Source: Variibacter sp.
Lineage (GTDB): Bacteria; Pseudomonadota; Alphaproteobacteria; Rhizobiales; Xanthobacteraceae
Length of the DNA stretch: 64,000 nucleotides
Assembly: GCA_019689555.1 (NCBI GenBank)
Contig: JADGHE010000012.1
Span: 1 to 64,000, forward strand
Reading direction: 5' to 3'
The notes beneath the pieces were generated by a model. That model worked only from the letters and a program-made list of their open reading frames with translations, had not been told where the DNA came from and searched no databases. Numbering within the stretch: position 1 is the stretch's first letter; the number at the start of each line of letters is the position of its first letter. The position numbers were made by a program, and so were the translations under genes. This document shows, piece after piece, positions 1-12,983 of this stretch.

Positions 1-49
1 CGAAAACCCGCGCCGCCGCGCCCGCCCCCCCGGGGCCGGCCGGCCCGGC

Positions 50-80
50 GGGCCGCCCCGCCGGGCGGCCCTTTCCGTTT
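50..80 (+). terminator. Intrinsic terminator of an upstream gene outside the window
   Basis: A perfect 9-bp GC stem (50-58 pairing with 63-71) with a 4-base loop is followed by TTTCCGTTT. It would end transcription of a + strand gene lying upstream of the window. From gene order in related bacteria that gene is probably rpoC, but this cannot be seen here. It separates the str operon from that transcript. Confidence 0.7.
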
Positions 81-236
81 CGGGGGCGGGGGCGCGGAGG
101 CGGGGCGCCCCGGGGTCCCCTCCCGCCGCCGGCCCTCGCGCGGCGGGGAAACGGCCAGCGCCCCGGCCGAGCCCGGCCGGGCGCCCAAGATCGGCCCGCG
201 GGGCGACAATTTGCCCGTCGCCGCGGGCGGAACCTA

Positions 237-263
237 TTGACTTGGACGGTGCCGAACTATAGA
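237..263 (+). promoter_or_regulatory. Candidate sigma-70 promoter of the rpsL (str) operon
   Basis: TTGACT at 237-242 and TATAGA at 258-263 (spacer 15, or 15-17 depending on the -10 chosen) form the best promoter-like pair between the upstream terminator and rpsL. They sit in a locally AT-richer patch. Transcription from here would give a leader of about 270 nt. The short spacer lowers confidence. Confidence 0.45.
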
Positions 264-269
264 AACCGC

Positions 270-535
270 GCACTTTCCGGCAGGCGGTGAGTTCGTCGCA
301 ATCGGCACGGCGCGCCAAAGGCGCCTCGATTCTGAAAACTCAGACGCTGCCGCTGACAGAAGCTGTCAGATCGCTGGGGACACGACCGCGGGGGGTTGAT
401 CCCGTTGCGGTCCTCTGGGGAAGAAGCGCCGTTCCGCAGGCGATGCGGATGGCGCGGTTTGGCGTTGCGCGGGCGGAACCGCCCGCAAAGGAATAACATC
501 GGGACCCTCCGGGGCCTGAAAACGGGTGAAGTCGC
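270..535 (+). promoter_or_regulatory. Long structured rpsL leader
   Basis: The stretch between the candidate promoter and rpsL holds no convincing gene. It contains two perfect hairpins: 353-369 (7-bp stem, 3-nt loop) and 469-486 (8-bp GC stem, AA at the tip) about 50 nt before the rpsL start. A leader this long and structured fits feedback or attenuation control of a ribosomal-protein operon. Control itself is inference. Confidence 0.4.
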
Positions 536-907
536 ATGCCGACGATCAATCAACTGATCCGGAAGCCCCGGACACAGGTCAAGGCGCGCAACAAGGTACC
601 GGCGCTCAAGGCGTGTCCGCAGAAGCGCGGCGTGTGCACGCGCGTCTACACGACGACGCCCAAGAAGCCGAACTCGGCTCTGCGCAAGGTCGCCAAGGTG
701 CGGCTGACGAACGGGTTCGAGGTCATCGGCTACATCCCCGGCGAGGGCCACAACCTGCAGGAGCACTCTGTGGTCATGATCCGCGGCGGCCGCGTCAAGG
801 ACCTGCCGGGCGTGCGCTACCACATCATCCGCGGCGTGCTCGACACGCAGGGCGTCAAGAACCGCAAGCAGCGCCGCTCGAAGTACGGCGCCAAGCGGCC
901 GAAGTGA
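536..907 (+). CDS. rpsL: 30S ribosomal protein S12
   Basis: This is S12 (123 aa), a decoding-centre protein of the small ribosomal subunit. It opens [12 protein letters not shown] and carries the [11 protein letters not shown] loop (Lys43 and Lys44) and [11 protein letters not shown] (Lys88). These are the lysines whose replacement gives streptomycin resistance in other bacteria, and all are wild type here. Length matches the family. It is the first gene of the str operon (rpsL-rpsG-fusA-tuf), 120 nt ahead of rpsG, and has a long structured leader upstream. Confidence 0.98.
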   Translation: MPTINQLIRKPRTQVKARNKVPALKACPQKRGVCTRVYTTTPKKPNSALRKVAKVRLTNGFEVIGYIPGEGHNLQEHSVVMIRGGRVKDLPGVRYHIIRGVLDTQGVKNRKQRRSKYGAKRPK

Positions 908-994
908 TCCGAGCTTGGCGAGGGTCCCCGGACACGAGGCGCGGCCGAGCGCGCTTCAAGATCAACCGATCAGGACGTGGTTCGCTGGCATTAG

Positions 995-1498
<504 letters not shown>

Positions 1499-1534
1499 CG
1501 ACAACAACGGCCAGCAGCCGTCAAGGATTTCTCA

Positions 1535-3610
<2,076 letters not shown>

Positions 3611-3662
3611 CCTTCAGGACCGGACAGTGTGAGACCCTGAGCCAGCTAGAGCGGAGAAATCC

Positions 3663-4853
<1,191 letters not shown>

Positions 4854-4862
4854 GGAGCCCGC

Positions 4863-4955
4863 GCGCCCGCGCAAGCGGGCGCCCCGCGTTCCGCCGCGGC
4901 GGGACAGAACCACCGATAGCGATGACGATGACTGGGTCGCCCGCCGCGCGGCGGG
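4863..4955 (+). promoter_or_regulatory. Hairpin-rich tuf-rpsJ spacer (S10 leader region)
   Basis: The spacer holds a perfect 8-bp stem capped by a GCAA tetraloop (4863-4882) and a perfect 16-bp GC palindrome (4940-4955) about 30 nt before rpsJ. In enteric bacteria the S10 leader is the target of L4 autoregulation. These hairpins are the natural candidates for an equivalent here, but that role is inferred only. Confidence 0.35.
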
Positions 4956-4983
4956 TGATCGCAGCCAGAAAGAAGACGAAACC

Positions 4984-5292
4984 ATGAACGGCCAGAACAT
5001 CAGGATCCGGCTCAAGGCGTTCGACCATCGCATTCTCGATGCGTCGACCCGCGAGATCGTCAACACGGCCAAGCGGACCGGCGCGCAGGTGCGCGGGCCG
5101 ATTCCGCTGCCGACCCGGATCGAGAAGTTCACCGTCAACCGCTCGCCGCACATCGACAAGAAGAGCCGCGAACAGTTCGAGATGCGAACGCACAAGCGGC
5201 TGCTCGACATCGTGGACCCGACCCCGCAGACGGTCGACGCGCTGATGAAGCTCGATCTCGCCGCCGGTGTCGATGTCGAGATCAAGCTCTGA
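4984..5292 (+). CDS. rpsJ: 30S ribosomal protein S10
   Basis: This is S10 (102 aa), part of the small-subunit head and of the NusB-S10 antitermination complex. It starts [19 protein letters not shown] and has the conserved [14 protein letters not shown] segment. The start at 4984 is chosen because the family N-terminus begins there; the frame is open further upstream but without family similarity. It is the first gene of the S10 operon, 55 nt before rplC. Confidence 0.98.
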   Translation: MNGQNIRIRLKAFDHRILDASTREIVNTAKRTGAQVRGPIPLPTRIEKFTVNRSPHIDKKSREQFEMRTHKRLLDIVDPTPQTVDALMKLDLAAGVDVEIKL

Positions 5293-5347
5293 GGCGCCAG
5301 GTGGGCGGCCGAGCCAAACGCAACCGCGCAGTCAAGGACGACAGGAA

Positions 5348-6088
5348 ATGCGTTCCGGAGTGATCGCGCAAAAGATGGGAATGACCCGGGTCTTCACCGA
5401 CTCGGGCGAGCACGTGCCGGTCACGGTGCTGAAGCTGCAGAACTGCCAGGTCATCGCCCATCGCTCGGTTGAGAAGAACGGCTATGTGGCGATGCAACTC
5501 GGTTCCGGCAGCCGCAAGCCGAAGAACGTGACGAAGGCCGAGCGCGGGCACTTCGCCGTCGCGAAGGTGGAGCCGAAGCGGCGCGTCGCCGAGTTCCGCG
5601 TGAGCGACGACAGCCTCATCCCGATCGGCGCGGAGATCACCGCCGACCATTTCGTCGTCGGGCAGTACGTCGACGTGACCGGCACCTCGATCGGCAAGGG
5701 CTATGCGGGCGGCATGAAGCGCTGGAACTTCGGCGGCCTGCGGGCGTCGCACGGCGTGTCCATCTCGCACCGCTCGATCGGTTCGACCGGCGGCCGCCAG
5801 GACCCCGGCAAGACCTTCAAGAACAAGAAGATGCCCGGCCATCTGGGCGTCGATCGGGTGACCACGCTCAACCTGCGCGTGGTGCAGACCGACGCGGAGC
5901 GGGGGCTCATCCTCGTCGAAGGCTCGGTGCCGGGCGCGAAGGGCGGATGGATCCTCGTGCGCGACGCGGTGAAGAAGGCGCTGCCGGCCGACGCGCCGAA
6001 GCCGGGCAAGTTCCGTCTGCCCGAGAGCGTCGCGGCGCCGGCGCAAGCCGAGGCGGCGGGTCAGAACGCGCCGAGTGAGGGAGCGTGA
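5348..6088 (+). CDS. rplC: 50S ribosomal protein L3
   Basis: This is L3 (246 aa), an early large-subunit assembly protein whose long loop reaches the peptidyl-transferase centre. The start [14 protein letters not shown] matches the family, and an AGGAAA ribosome-binding site lies just upstream. The central GMKRWNFGG region and the [17 protein letters not shown] loop are present. A roughly 20-residue Ala/Pro-rich C-terminal tail goes beyond the enteric protein, as is usual in alphaproteobacteria. It is followed at 4 nt by rplD. Confidence 0.97.
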   Translation: MRSGVIAQKMGMTRVFTDSGEHVPVTVLKLQNCQVIAHRSVEKNGYVAMQLGSGSRKPKNVTKAERGHFAVAKVEPKRRVAEFRVSDDSLIPIGAEITADHFVVGQYVDVTGTSIGKGYAGGMKRWNFGGLRASHGVSISHRSIGSTGGRQDPGKTFKNKKMPGHLGVDRVTTLNLRVVQTDAERGLILVEGSVPGAKGGWILVRDAVKKALPADAPKPGKFRLPESVAAPAQAEAAGQNAPSEGA

Positions 6089-6092
6089 GATC

Positions 6093-6713
6093 ATGCAGGT
6101 GAAGATCACCACGCTTGATGGCGGCGAGGCCGGCTCCGTCGAGCTGTCGGACGCCATTTTCGGGCTCGAGCCGCGGGAAGACATTCTCCAGCGGTGCGTC
6201 GTGTGGCAGCTGTCGCGTCGGCAGGCCGGCACGCACAAGGTCAAGAACCGCTCGGAGATCGCGCGCACCGGCAAGAAGATGTACCGGCAGAAAGGCACCG
6301 GCGGCGCCCGGCACGGGTCGGCGCGGGTGAACATCTTCCGCGGCGGCGGCCGCGCCTTCGGTCCGGTCGTGCGCAGCCACGCGATCGACCTGCCGAAGAA
6401 GGTGCGGGCGCTCGCATTGCGCCATGCGCTGTCCGCCAAGGCGCAGGACGGTGGCCTCGTGGTGCTCGATCGCGCGAGCCTCGACGAGGGCAAGACCAAG
6501 GCGCTGAAGGAGCGGTTCGGGAAACTCGGGCTCGCCAACGCGCTGATCGTCGACGGCGCCGCGGTGGACGAGAAGTTCGCGCTGGCCGCCCGCAACATCC
6601 CCAACATCGACGTGCTGCCGGTGCAGGGGATCAACGTCTACGACATTCTGCGGCGCGAGAAGCTGGTGCTCACGCGCGCCGCCGTCGATGCGCTGGAGGC
6701 GCGTTTCAAATGA
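6093..6713 (+). CDS. rplD: 50S ribosomal protein L4
   Basis: This is L4 (206 aa), which lines the peptide exit tunnel and in enterics represses the S10 operon. The conserved [12 protein letters not shown] loop is the tunnel-reaching extension, and [10 protein letters not shown] follows it. The start at 6093 ([10 protein letters not shown]) gives the family N-terminus; an in-frame start at 6075 would overlap rplC. Its stop overlaps the rplW start (ATGA), so the two are translationally coupled. Confidence 0.97.
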   Translation: MQVKITTLDGGEAGSVELSDAIFGLEPREDILQRCVVWQLSRRQAGTHKVKNRSEIARTGKKMYRQKGTGGARHGSARVNIFRGGGRAFGPVVRSHAIDLPKKVRALALRHALSAKAQDGGLVVLDRASLDEGKTKALKERFGKLGLANALIVDGAAVDEKFALAARNIPNIDVLPVQGINVYDILRREKLVLTRAAVDALEARFK

Positions 6714-7015
6714 GTGCAGCTTCGGTCGAGCCGCGCCATTACGACGTCATCATCGCCCCGGTCATCACCGAGAAGGCGACGGCGGCGTCCGAGCGGAACC
6801 AGGTCATCTTCAAGGTCGCGAAGAACGCCACCAAGCCGCAGATCAAGGAGGCGGTGGAAAGGCTGTTCGACGTGAAGGTGAAGAGCGTGAACACGCTCGT
6901 GCGCAAGGGCAAGGTGCGCGCCTTCCGCGGCGTGAGGGGCGTGACGTCCGACGTCAAGAAGGCGATCGTGACCCTCGAGGAGGGGCACAGCATCGACGTG
7001 ACGACGGGCCTCTAG
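6710..7015 (+). CDS. rplW: 50S ribosomal protein L23
   Basis: This is L23 (101 aa), at the exit-tunnel mouth where it docks trigger factor and the signal recognition particle. The N-terminus [17 protein letters not shown] and the [13 protein letters not shown] stretch are family hallmarks. The ATG at 6710 overlaps the rplD stop by four bases, which fixes the start. It is followed at 25 nt by rplB. Confidence 0.97.
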   Translation: MSAASVEPRHYDVIIAPVITEKATAASERNQVIFKVAKNATKPQIKEAVERLFDVKVKSVNTLVRKGKVRAFRGVRGVTSDVKKAIVTLEEGHSIDVTTGL

Positions 7016-7040
7016 GAGCGGGTCGCGAGGAAGAAGGCAC

Positions 7041-7877
7041 ATGGCACTGAAAACCTACAAGCCCACGACGCCGGGCCAGCGCCAGCTGGTCCTCGTGGAC
7101 CGTTCGGGCCTGTACCGCGGCGAGCCGGTGAAGCAGCTCACCCGGGGCAAGATCTCCACGGGCGGGCGCAACAACTACGGGCGCGTCACGGTGCGCTTCC
7201 GCGGCGGCGGCCACAAGCGCGCTTACCGCCTCATCGACTTCAAGCGCCGCAAGTTCGACGTGCCGGCGCGCGTGGAGCGGATCGAGTACGATCCGAACCG
7301 CACGAGCTTCATCGCGCTCATCCGATACGAGGACGGCGAGCTCTCTTACATTCTCGCGCCGCAGCGCCTCGCGGTCGGCGACACCGTGGTGGCCGGCGAG
7401 CATGTCGACGTGAAGCCCGGCAACGCCATGCCGCTGGCGAACATGCCGGTGGGCACGATCGTCCACAACGTCGAGCTCAAGATCGGCAAGGGCGGACAGA
7501 TCGCGCGCTCGGCCGGAACCTATGCGCAGATCGTCGGGCGCGACCGGGACTACGTCATCCTGCGGCTCAATTCGACCGAGCAGCGGCTCGTGCACGGACG
7601 ATGCATGGCGACGGTTGGCGCCGTGTCGAATCCGGACCATATGAACACGTCGCTCGGCAAGGCGGGCCGTACGCGCTGGCTCGGCTTCAGGCCGCACAAC
7701 CGCGGCGTCTCCATGAACCCGATCGATCATCCGCACGGCGGCGGCGAGGGCCGCACGTCGGGCGGGCGCCATCCCGTCACGCCTTGGGGCTTCCCGACCA
7801 AGGGCAAGAAGACGCGGAAGAACAAGGCGACGACGAAGTTCATCGTGTCGAGCCGCCACGACCGGAAGAAGAAGTAA
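7041..7877 (+). CDS. rplB: 50S ribosomal protein L2
   Basis: This is L2 (278 aa), needed for subunit association and for the peptidyl-transferase centre. It starts [15 protein letters not shown] and carries the C-terminal [20 protein letters not shown] motif with the conserved His implicated in activity. Length is normal. It sits 14 nt before rpsS in the S10 operon. Confidence 0.98.
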   Translation: MALKTYKPTTPGQRQLVLVDRSGLYRGEPVKQLTRGKISTGGRNNYGRVTVRFRGGGHKRAYRLIDFKRRKFDVPARVERIEYDPNRTSFIALIRYEDGELSYILAPQRLAVGDTVVAGEHVDVKPGNAMPLANMPVGTIVHNVELKIGKGGQIARSAGTYAQIVGRDRDYVILRLNSTEQRLVHGRCMATVGAVSNPDHMNTSLGKAGRTRWLGFRPHNRGVSMNPIDHPHGGGEGRTSGGRHPVTPWGFPTKGKKTRKNKATTKFIVSSRHDRKKK

Positions 7878-7891
7878 ACGAGGACGAACAC

Positions 7892-8170
7892 ATGCCGCGT
7901 TCGGTTTGGAAGGGTCCGTTCGTCGACGGCTATCTGTTGAAGAAGGCCGAGGCGTCGCGCGCGTCGGGGCGGCACGAGGTCATCAAGATCTGGAGCCGAC
8001 GGTCGACCATTCTGCCGCAGTTCGTGGGGCTCACGTTCGGCGTGCACAATGGCCAGAAGCATATTCCGGTCCTGGTGACCGAGGAGATGGTGGGCCACAA
8101 GTTCGGCGAATTCGCGCCGACGCGCACGTTCCACGGTCATGCCTCCGACCGCAAGGCCAAGCGCACGTGA
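7892..8170 (+). CDS. rpsS: 30S ribosomal protein S19
   Basis: This is S19 (92 aa), which pairs with S13 in the small-subunit head near the A-site finger. It starts [18 protein letters not shown] and ends in the basic [13 protein letters not shown] tail, both conserved. The start is the ATG at 7892 after a GAGGA ribosome-binding site; an upstream open frame reads through rplB and is a shadow. Confidence 0.98.
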   Translation: MPRSVWKGPFVDGYLLKKAEASRASGRHEVIKIWSRRSTILPQFVGLTFGVHNGQKHIPVLVTEEMVGHKFGEFAPTRTFHGHASDRKAKRT

Positions 8171-8184
8171 GGTGAGGGTCAGTC

Positions 8185-8565
8185 ATGGGCAAGAAGAAAC
8201 GCGAGCGCGGCCTCGCTGAGAACGAAGCCAAGGCGGTCGCCCGCAACATCCGGGTGAGCCCGCAGAAGCTCAACCTCGTGGCGGCGCTCATCCGCGGCAA
8301 GAAGGTCGCGACGGCGCTCGCCGATCTGGAGTTCTCGCGCAAGCGCGTCGCGCGCGACGTGCGCAAGTGCCTGCAGTCGGCGATCGCCAACGCCGAGAAC
8401 AACCACGATCTCGACATCGACGATCTCGTGGTGGCGCAGGCGCATGTCGGGAAGGGGCTGGTCATGAAACGCTTTCACGCCCGTGCGCGCGGCCGCGCCG
8501 GACGCATCCAGAAGCCGTTCTCGCACCTGACGATCGTCGTGCGTCAGGTCGAGGCGAACGCTTAG
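8185..8565 (+). CDS. rplV: 50S ribosomal protein L22
   Basis: This is L22 (126 aa), whose beta-hairpin lines the exit tunnel near the macrolide-binding constriction. The family segments [20 protein letters not shown] and [15 protein letters not shown] are visible; the latter is the hairpin tip. The hairpin is intact, with no deletion of the kind linked to macrolide resistance. It lies 14 nt after rpsS and 15 nt before rpsC. Confidence 0.97.
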   Translation: MGKKKRERGLAENEAKAVARNIRVSPQKLNLVAALIRGKKVATALADLEFSRKRVARDVRKCLQSAIANAENNHDLDIDDLVVAQAHVGKGLVMKRFHARARGRAGRIQKPFSHLTIVVRQVEANA

Positions 8566-8580
8566 AGCGAGGGGCATCCC

Positions 8581-9279
8581 ATGGGTCAGAAGGTCAATCC
8601 GATCGGTTTGCGCCTCGGCATCAACCGCACCTGGGACTCGCGCTGGTTCGCCGGCAAGGCGGAGTACGGCAAGCTGCTGCACGAGGACATCAAGATCCGC
8701 GAAGCCCTGATGAAGGAGCTCAAGCAGGCCGCCGTGTCGCGCATCGTCATCGAGCGCCCGCACAAGAAGTGCCGGGTGACGATCCACTCGGCGCGGCCGG
8801 GCGTGGTCATCGGCAAGAAGGGCGCCGACATCGAGAAGCTGCGCAGGAAGGTGGCGAACCTCACGGAGTCGGACGTCGTCCTCAACATCGTCGAGATCCG
8901 CAAGCCGGAGCTCGACGCGCAGCTCGTCGCCGAATCGATTGCCCAGCAGCTCGAACGGCGCGTGGCCTTCCGCCGGGCGATGAAGCGGGCCGTGCAGTCG
9001 GCAATGCGGCTCGGAGCGGAGGGCATCCGCATCAACTGCTCCGGCCGGCTCGGCGGCGCCGAGATCGCGCGCATGGAGTGGTACCGCGAGGGCCGCGTGC
9101 CGTTGCACACGCTGCGCGCCGACGTCGACTTCGGCGTGGCGACGGCGTTTACGACCTACGGCACGTGCGGCGTCAAAGTGTGGATCTTCAAGGGCGAGAT
9201 CCTCGAGCACGATCCGATGGCGCAGGACAAGCGGCTCGCCGAGGGCGACGTCGGCCGTCCGCGGCGCGAGGCGGCGTGA
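8581..9279 (+). CDS. rpsC: 30S ribosomal protein S3
   Basis: This is S3 (232 aa), part of the mRNA entry channel and its helicase activity. It starts [22 protein letters not shown], includes the KH-domain [14 protein letters not shown] motif around residue 80, and the C-terminal domain with [10 protein letters not shown]. Length is normal. It is followed by rplP after 32 nt. Confidence 0.98.
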   Translation: MGQKVNPIGLRLGINRTWDSRWFAGKAEYGKLLHEDIKIREALMKELKQAAVSRIVIERPHKKCRVTIHSARPGVVIGKKGADIEKLRRKVANLTESDVVLNIVEIRKPELDAQLVAESIAQQLERRVAFRRAMKRAVQSAMRLGAEGIRINCSGRLGGAEIARMEWYREGRVPLHTLRADVDFGVATAFTTYGTCGVKVWIFKGEILEHDPMAQDKRLAEGDVGRPRREAA

Positions 9280-9311
9280 GCCGGGCGCGAAGGAGGGAAG
9301 AGGCGTAAGCC

Positions 9312-9725
9312 ATGCTGCAACCCAACCGCACGAAATTCCGCAAGGCGCACAAGGGCCGCATTCACGGCGTGGCGACGAGCGGCACCGAGCTCAGCTTCGG
9401 CCAGTACGGGCTCAAGGCGCTGGAGCCCGATCGCGTCTCCGCGCGCCAGATCGAGGCCGCGCGGCGGGCCATGACGCGCCACATGAAGCGCCTCGGGCGC
9501 GTGTGGATCCGCGTGTTCCCGGACGTTCCGGTGTCGAAGAAGCCCACCGAAGTGCGCATGGGCAAGGGCAAGGGCGCGCCCGAGCTGTGGGTGTGCCGCG
9601 TCAAGCCGGGGCGGGTGCTGTTCGAGATCGACGGCGTGCCGGACCAGCTCGCCCGCGAGGCGCTGGCGCTCGCCGCCGCCAAGCTGCCGATCAAGACGCG
9701 CTTCATCGCGCGCATCGCGGAATGA
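9312..9725 (+). CDS. rplP: 50S ribosomal protein L16
   Basis: This is L16 (137 aa), which organises the A site of the large subunit. It starts [16 protein letters not shown] and keeps the conserved MGKGKGAPE segment that contains the arginine-hydroxylation region known in enterics. Length matches the family. Its stop codon sits within the ribosome-binding site of rpmC, suggesting coupled translation. Confidence 0.98.
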   Translation: MLQPNRTKFRKAHKGRIHGVATSGTELSFGQYGLKALEPDRVSARQIEAARRAMTRHMKRLGRVWIRVFPDVPVSKKPTEVRMGKGKGAPELWVCRVKPGRVLFEIDGVPDQLAREALALAAAKLPIKTRFIARIAE

Positions 9726-9736
9726 GGATTTTCGCC

Positions 9737-9940
9737 ATGAAGGCCGAAGACCTGCGCACCATGACCCCGGATCAGCTCCGGGACGAGCTCCTGAAGCTCA
9801 AGAAGGAGCAGTTCAACCTGCGCTTCCAGCGGGCGACGGGGCAGCTCGAGAACACCGCGCGCGTGCGCCAGGTGCGGCGCGACATCGCCCGCATCCAGAC
9901 GATCGCGCGGGAAAAGCGCGCGGCCGCGCAGCCGAAATAA
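9737..9940 (+). CDS. rpmC: 50S ribosomal protein L29
   Basis: This is L29 (67 aa), a two-helix protein beside L23 at the exit tunnel. It has the family pattern [25 protein letters not shown] followed by a second basic helix. The start at 9737 (MKAEDL) is preferred because GAGG lies 9 nt upstream. An ATG at 9722 overlapping the rplP stop would add MRIFA without a good ribosome-binding site. Confidence 0.95.
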   Translation: MKAEDLRTMTPDQLRDELLKLKKEQFNLRFQRATGQLENTARVRQVRRDIARIQTIAREKRAAAQPK

Positions 9941-9958
9941 GCAAGGGGAATTGCATCG

Positions 9959-10234
9959 ATGCCGAAGCGCGTGCTGCAAGGCGTGGTGGTGAGCGACAAG
10001 CAGGACAAGACCGTGGTCGTCCGGGTCGAGCGGCGGTTCACCCATCCGCTCTTGAAGAAGACGGTCCGGCGCACCAAGAAGTACCACGCGCACGACGAGG
10101 CCAACGCCTATTCCGTCGGCGACATCGTGTGGATCGAGGAGCACCGGCCGATCTCGCGCACCAAGCGCTGGGCGGTGGTGCGTGGCGAAAAGAGAAACAG
10201 GCTCGCGGGCGAGCCTGCGGCGGACAAGACGTGA
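9959..10234 (+). CDS. rpsQ: 30S ribosomal protein S17
   Basis: This is S17 (91 aa), an OB-fold primary binder of the 16S 5' domain. It starts [21 protein letters not shown] and contains [12 protein letters not shown] and [18 protein letters not shown], all family features. It is the last gene of the S10 operon proper; the spc block starts 48 nt later with rplN, apparently on the same transcript because no terminator is visible. Confidence 0.97.
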   Translation: MPKRVLQGVVVSDKQDKTVVVRVERRFTHPLLKKTVRRTKKYHAHDEANAYSVGDIVWIEEHRPISRTKRWAVVRGEKRNRLAGEPAADKT

Positions 10235-10282
10235 CCGAGGGCCTTTTGCGCGTCTCGGAACACCAAAGAAAAGAGGTGCATC

Positions 10283-10651
10283 ATGATCCAGATGCAGACC
10301 AACCTTGACGTGGCGGACAATTCCGGCGCGCGGCGGGTCATGTGCATCAAGGTGCTAGGCGGCTCCAAGCGCAAATACGCGCGCGTGGGCGACACGATCG
10401 TGGTGTCGGTGAAGGAAGCCATTCCGCGCGGGCGCGTGAAGAAGGGCGACGTGATGAAGGCCGTCGTCGTGCGCACGGCGAAGGAAATCCGCCGCCCCGA
10501 CGGGTCGATCATCCGCTTCGATCGCAACGCGGCGGTGCTGGTCAACAACCAGGCCGAGCCGATCGGAACCCGCATTTTCGGGCCGGTCCCGCGCGAGCTG
10601 CGGGCGAAGAATCACATGAAGATCATTTCGCTGGCGCCCGAGGTGCTGTGA
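10283..10651 (+). CDS. rplN: 50S ribosomal protein L14
   Basis: This is L14 (122 aa), which contacts 16S rRNA in an intersubunit bridge and is the site where the silencing factor RsfS binds in other bacteria. It starts [17 protein letters not shown] and ends [16 protein letters not shown], as in the family. The stop overlaps the first base of the rplX start (TGATG), so translation is coupled. Confidence 0.98.
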   Translation: MIQMQTNLDVADNSGARRVMCIKVLGGSKRKYARVGDTIVVSVKEAIPRGRVKKGDVMKAVVVRTAKEIRRPDGSIIRFDRNAAVLVNNQAEPIGTRIFGPVPRELRAKNHMKIISLAPEVL

Positions 10652-10977
10652 TGGCTGCGAAGATCAAGAAGGGCGACCGCGTCGTGGTCCTCACCGGCCG
10701 CGACAAGGGGCGGACCGGCGAGGTGATCGAGGTGCGGCCGGCCGAGCGGCGCGCGCTCGTGCGCGGCGTCAACCTGGTCAAGCGGCACCAGCGCCAGACC
10801 GCGACGCAGGAGGGCGGCGTCATCACCAAGGAGGCGCCCATCGATCTGTCGAACCTCGCGATCGCGGATCCGAAGGACGGCAAACCGACGCGGGTTGGCT
10901 TCAAATTCGTTGGTGAAGGTCGCGACCGCAAGAAGGTGCGCTTCGCGAAGCGGTCGGGAGTCGAGATCGATGGCTGA
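10651..10977 (+). CDS. rplX: 50S ribosomal protein L24
   Basis: This is L24 (108 aa), an assembly initiator of the large subunit with a KOW motif ([20 protein letters not shown]). It includes the GVNLVKRHQ and PTRVGFK segments of the family. The start at 10651 overlaps the rplN stop. The rplE frame opens 8 nt before this gene ends. Confidence 0.97.
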   Translation: MAAKIKKGDRVVVLTGRDKGRTGEVIEVRPAERRALVRGVNLVKRHQRQTATQEGGVITKEAPIDLSNLAIADPKDGKPTRVGFKFVGEGRDRKKVRFAKRSGVEIDG

Positions 10978-11665
10978 CACGGAAAAGAAGGCCGCGGCGA
11001 AGTCGAGCCCGAAGGGCGACGGCGCGAAGGCGGCCAAGGCCCAGAAGGCGGACAAGGCCGAGCAGGCGCAGGTGGCGAAGGCCGAGGCCGGCGCCGAGAG
11101 GGCGCTCGCGATGGAGCCGAAGGCTCCGCCGCGGCTGCGCAAGTACTACGAAGAGGTGGTGCGCAAGGCGCTGATCGAGCGTTTCGGCTACAAGAACCCG
11201 ATGCAGGTGCCGGCGCTCGAGAAGATCGTGCTCAACATGGGCGTCGGCGAGGGCGTCAACGACCGCAAGAAGGTCGAGACCGCCGCGGCCGACCTCTCGC
11301 TGATCGCCGGGCAGAAGGCCGTCATCACCAAGTCGCGCAAGGCGGTGTCGAACTTCAAGCTGCGCGAGAATCAGCCGATCGGCTGCAAGGTGACGCTGCG
11401 CAAGGCGCGTATGTACGAGTTCGTCGATCGTCTGGTGAACATCGCGCTGCCGCGCGTGCGCGACTTCCGCGGGCTCAATCCGAAGAGCTTCGACGGCCGC
11501 GGCAACTACGCGCTCGGGATCAAGGAGCACATCATCTTTCCCGAGATCGACTACGACAAGACCGAGGCGGTGCTGGGCATGGACATCGTCATCTGCACCA
11601 CCGCGAAAACGGACGAAGAGGCGCGCGCGCTTCTGTCGGCCTTGAATTTCCCGTTCCGGCAGTGA
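10970..11665 (+). CDS. rplE: 50S ribosomal protein L5 with Ala/Lys-rich N-terminal extension
   Basis: This is L5 (231 aa from 10970), which binds 5S rRNA in the central protuberance. The normal family begins near residue 52 here ([10 protein letters not shown]), with [18 protein letters not shown] following. The first 47 residues are a low-complexity Ala/Lys/Glu stretch that most L5 proteins lack. A second in-frame ATG at 11111 has its own GAGAGG ribosome-binding site 9 nt upstream and would give a normal 184-aa protein. The ATG at 10970 overlaps rplX and also has GGGAG 9 nt upstream. Both starts are plausible. Codon use in the extension is typical of the genome. Confidence 0.93.
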   Translation: MADTEKKAAAKSSPKGDGAKAAKAQKADKAEQAQVAKAEAGAERALAMEPKAPPRLRKYYEEVVRKALIERFGYKNPMQVPALEKIVLNMGVGEGVNDRKKVETAAADLSLIAGQKAVITKSRKAVSNFKLRENQPIGCKVTLRKARMYEFVDRLVNIALPRVRDFRGLNPKSFDGRGNYALGIKEHIIFPEIDYDKTEAVLGMDIVICTTAKTDEEARALLSALNFPFRQ

Positions 11666-11715
11666 GACGCCGCGGAAGGCGGCCCTCAGACGCGGACACT
11701 CAGGAGAGCCTTTGA

Positions 11716-12021
11716 ATGGCGAAGAAGAGTTCGATCGAAAAGAACGCCCGGCGGAGCAAGCTCGCGAAGCAGTATGCGGGCCGGCGCGCGCGGCTCAAGG
11801 CCATCGTGCGCGACAAGACCCTGCCGATGGAGGAGCGTTTCGCCGCGGCGCTGAAGCTCGCGGAGCTGCCGCGCAATTCCTCCCCGACACGCATCCGCAA
11901 TCGCTGCGAGATCACGGGGCGCCCGCGCGGCTACTACCGCAAGCTCAAGATGAGCCGCATCGCGCTGCGCGAGCTCGGGTCGAAGGGCCTGATCCCCGGC
12001 CTGGTCAAGTCGAGCTGGTGA
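11716..12021 (+). CDS. rpsN: 30S ribosomal protein S14 (zinc-free form)
   Basis: This is S14 (101 aa), part of the small-subunit head. The 101-residue length and absence of a CxxC zinc ribbon mark the C-minus, zinc-independent form. It starts [20 protein letters not shown] and ends [31 protein letters not shown] is conserved. Having this form means the gene does not depend on zinc supply. It lies between rplE and rpsH as in the standard spc order. Confidence 0.98.
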   Translation: MAKKSSIEKNARRSKLAKQYAGRRARLKAIVRDKTLPMEERFAAALKLAELPRNSSPTRIRNRCEITGRPRGYYRKLKMSRIALRELGSKGLIPGLVKSSW

Positions 12022-12034
12022 GGAGGGGAGCGCC

Positions 12035-12433
12035 ATGGCACTCAACGATCCGCTCGGGGACTTGATCACGCGCATCCGCAACGCGCAGATGCGCAAGAAG
12101 GCGAAGGTGACGAGCCCGGGCTCCAAGCTGCGGGCGAGCGTGCTCGAGATTCTCAAGAGCGAGGGTTACATTCGCGACTTCTCGACCGTGGAGTACGGCA
12201 ACGGCCGCACCGAGTTCGAGATCGAGCTTAAGTATTTCGACGGCCAGCCGGTGATCCGCGAGATCACCCGCGTCTCCAAGCCGGGCCGGCGGGTCTACGC
12301 CTCGGTCAAGAATCTGCCGCGCGTGGCCAACGGGCTCGGCGTCGCCATTCTGTCGACGCCGAAGGGCGTGATGGCGGACCATACCGCCCGGGAGCAGAAC
12401 GTCGGCGGAGAAATCCTCTGCACGGTGTTCTGA
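12035..12433 (+). CDS. rpsH: 30S ribosomal protein S8
   Basis: This is S8 (132 aa), a central-domain 16S rRNA binder and, in enterics, the translational repressor of the spc operon. It starts [19 protein letters not shown] and ends in [22 protein letters not shown], the RNA-binding region with the conserved family pattern. It has an AGGAGGGGAG ribosome-binding site and is 16 nt before rplF. Confidence 0.98.
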   Translation: MALNDPLGDLITRIRNAQMRKKAKVTSPGSKLRASVLEILKSEGYIRDFSTVEYGNGRTEFEIELKYFDGQPVIREITRVSKPGRRVYASVKNLPRVANGLGVAILSTPKGVMADHTAREQNVGGEILCTVF

Positions 12434-12449
12434 CGAGAAGGACCAGGAC

Positions 12450-12983
12450 ATGTCTCGTATCGGCAAGAAGCCTGTTCCCATTCCCGCCGGCGTCACGGCG
12501 GGCGTCGATGGGCAGACCGTGAAGGTGAAAGGGCCGAAGGGCGCGCTGGAGCTCGTGCTGCACGGCGATATCACGGCTTCCGTCGAGAACGGCGCGGTGA
12601 CCCTCAAGCCGCGGGCCGACACCAAGCGCGCGCGCTCCATGTGGGGGCTCTCCCGCACGCTGGTGTCGAACCTCATCACCGGCGTGACGCAGGGGTTCGA
12701 GAAGCGGCTCGAGATCAACGGCGTCGGCTACCGTGCGGCCGTGCAGGGCAAGAACCTGCAGCTCGCGCTCGGCTACAGCCACGACGTCGTCTATCCCATC
12801 CCGGAGGGGATTCAGATCGCGACGCCGCGCCCGACCGAGATCGTCGTCAGCGGCATCGACCGGCAGAAGGTCGGCCAGGTGGCCGCCGAGATTCGCCGCT
12901 TCCGCCCGCCGGAGCCCTACAAGGGCAAGGGCGTGAAGTACGCGGACGAATTCATCTTCCGGAAGGAAGGAAAGAAGAAATGA
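12450..12983 (+). CDS. rplF: 50S ribosomal protein L6
   Basis: This is L6 (177 aa), two repeated RNA-binding domains near the sarcin-ricin loop. It starts [15 protein letters not shown] and contains the C-terminal signature [24 protein letters not shown]. The purine-rich 3' end (GGAAGGAAGG) doubles as a ribosome-binding site for the next open frame, whose ATG overlaps the rplF stop as ATGA. Confidence 0.98.
   Translation: MSRIGKKPVPIPAGVTAGVDGQTVKVKGPKGALELVLHGDITASVENGAVTLKPRADTKRARSMWGLSRTLVSNLITGVTQGFEKRLEINGVGYRAAVQGKNLQLALGYSHDVVYPIPEGIQIATPRPTEIVVSGIDRQKVGQVAAEIRRFRPPEPYKGKGVKYADEFIFRKEGKKK

Noticed and set aside
257-823. Open frames in and opposite the rpsL leader
   Set aside because: They lack ribosome-binding sites and overlap the leader hairpins or rpsL in antisense.
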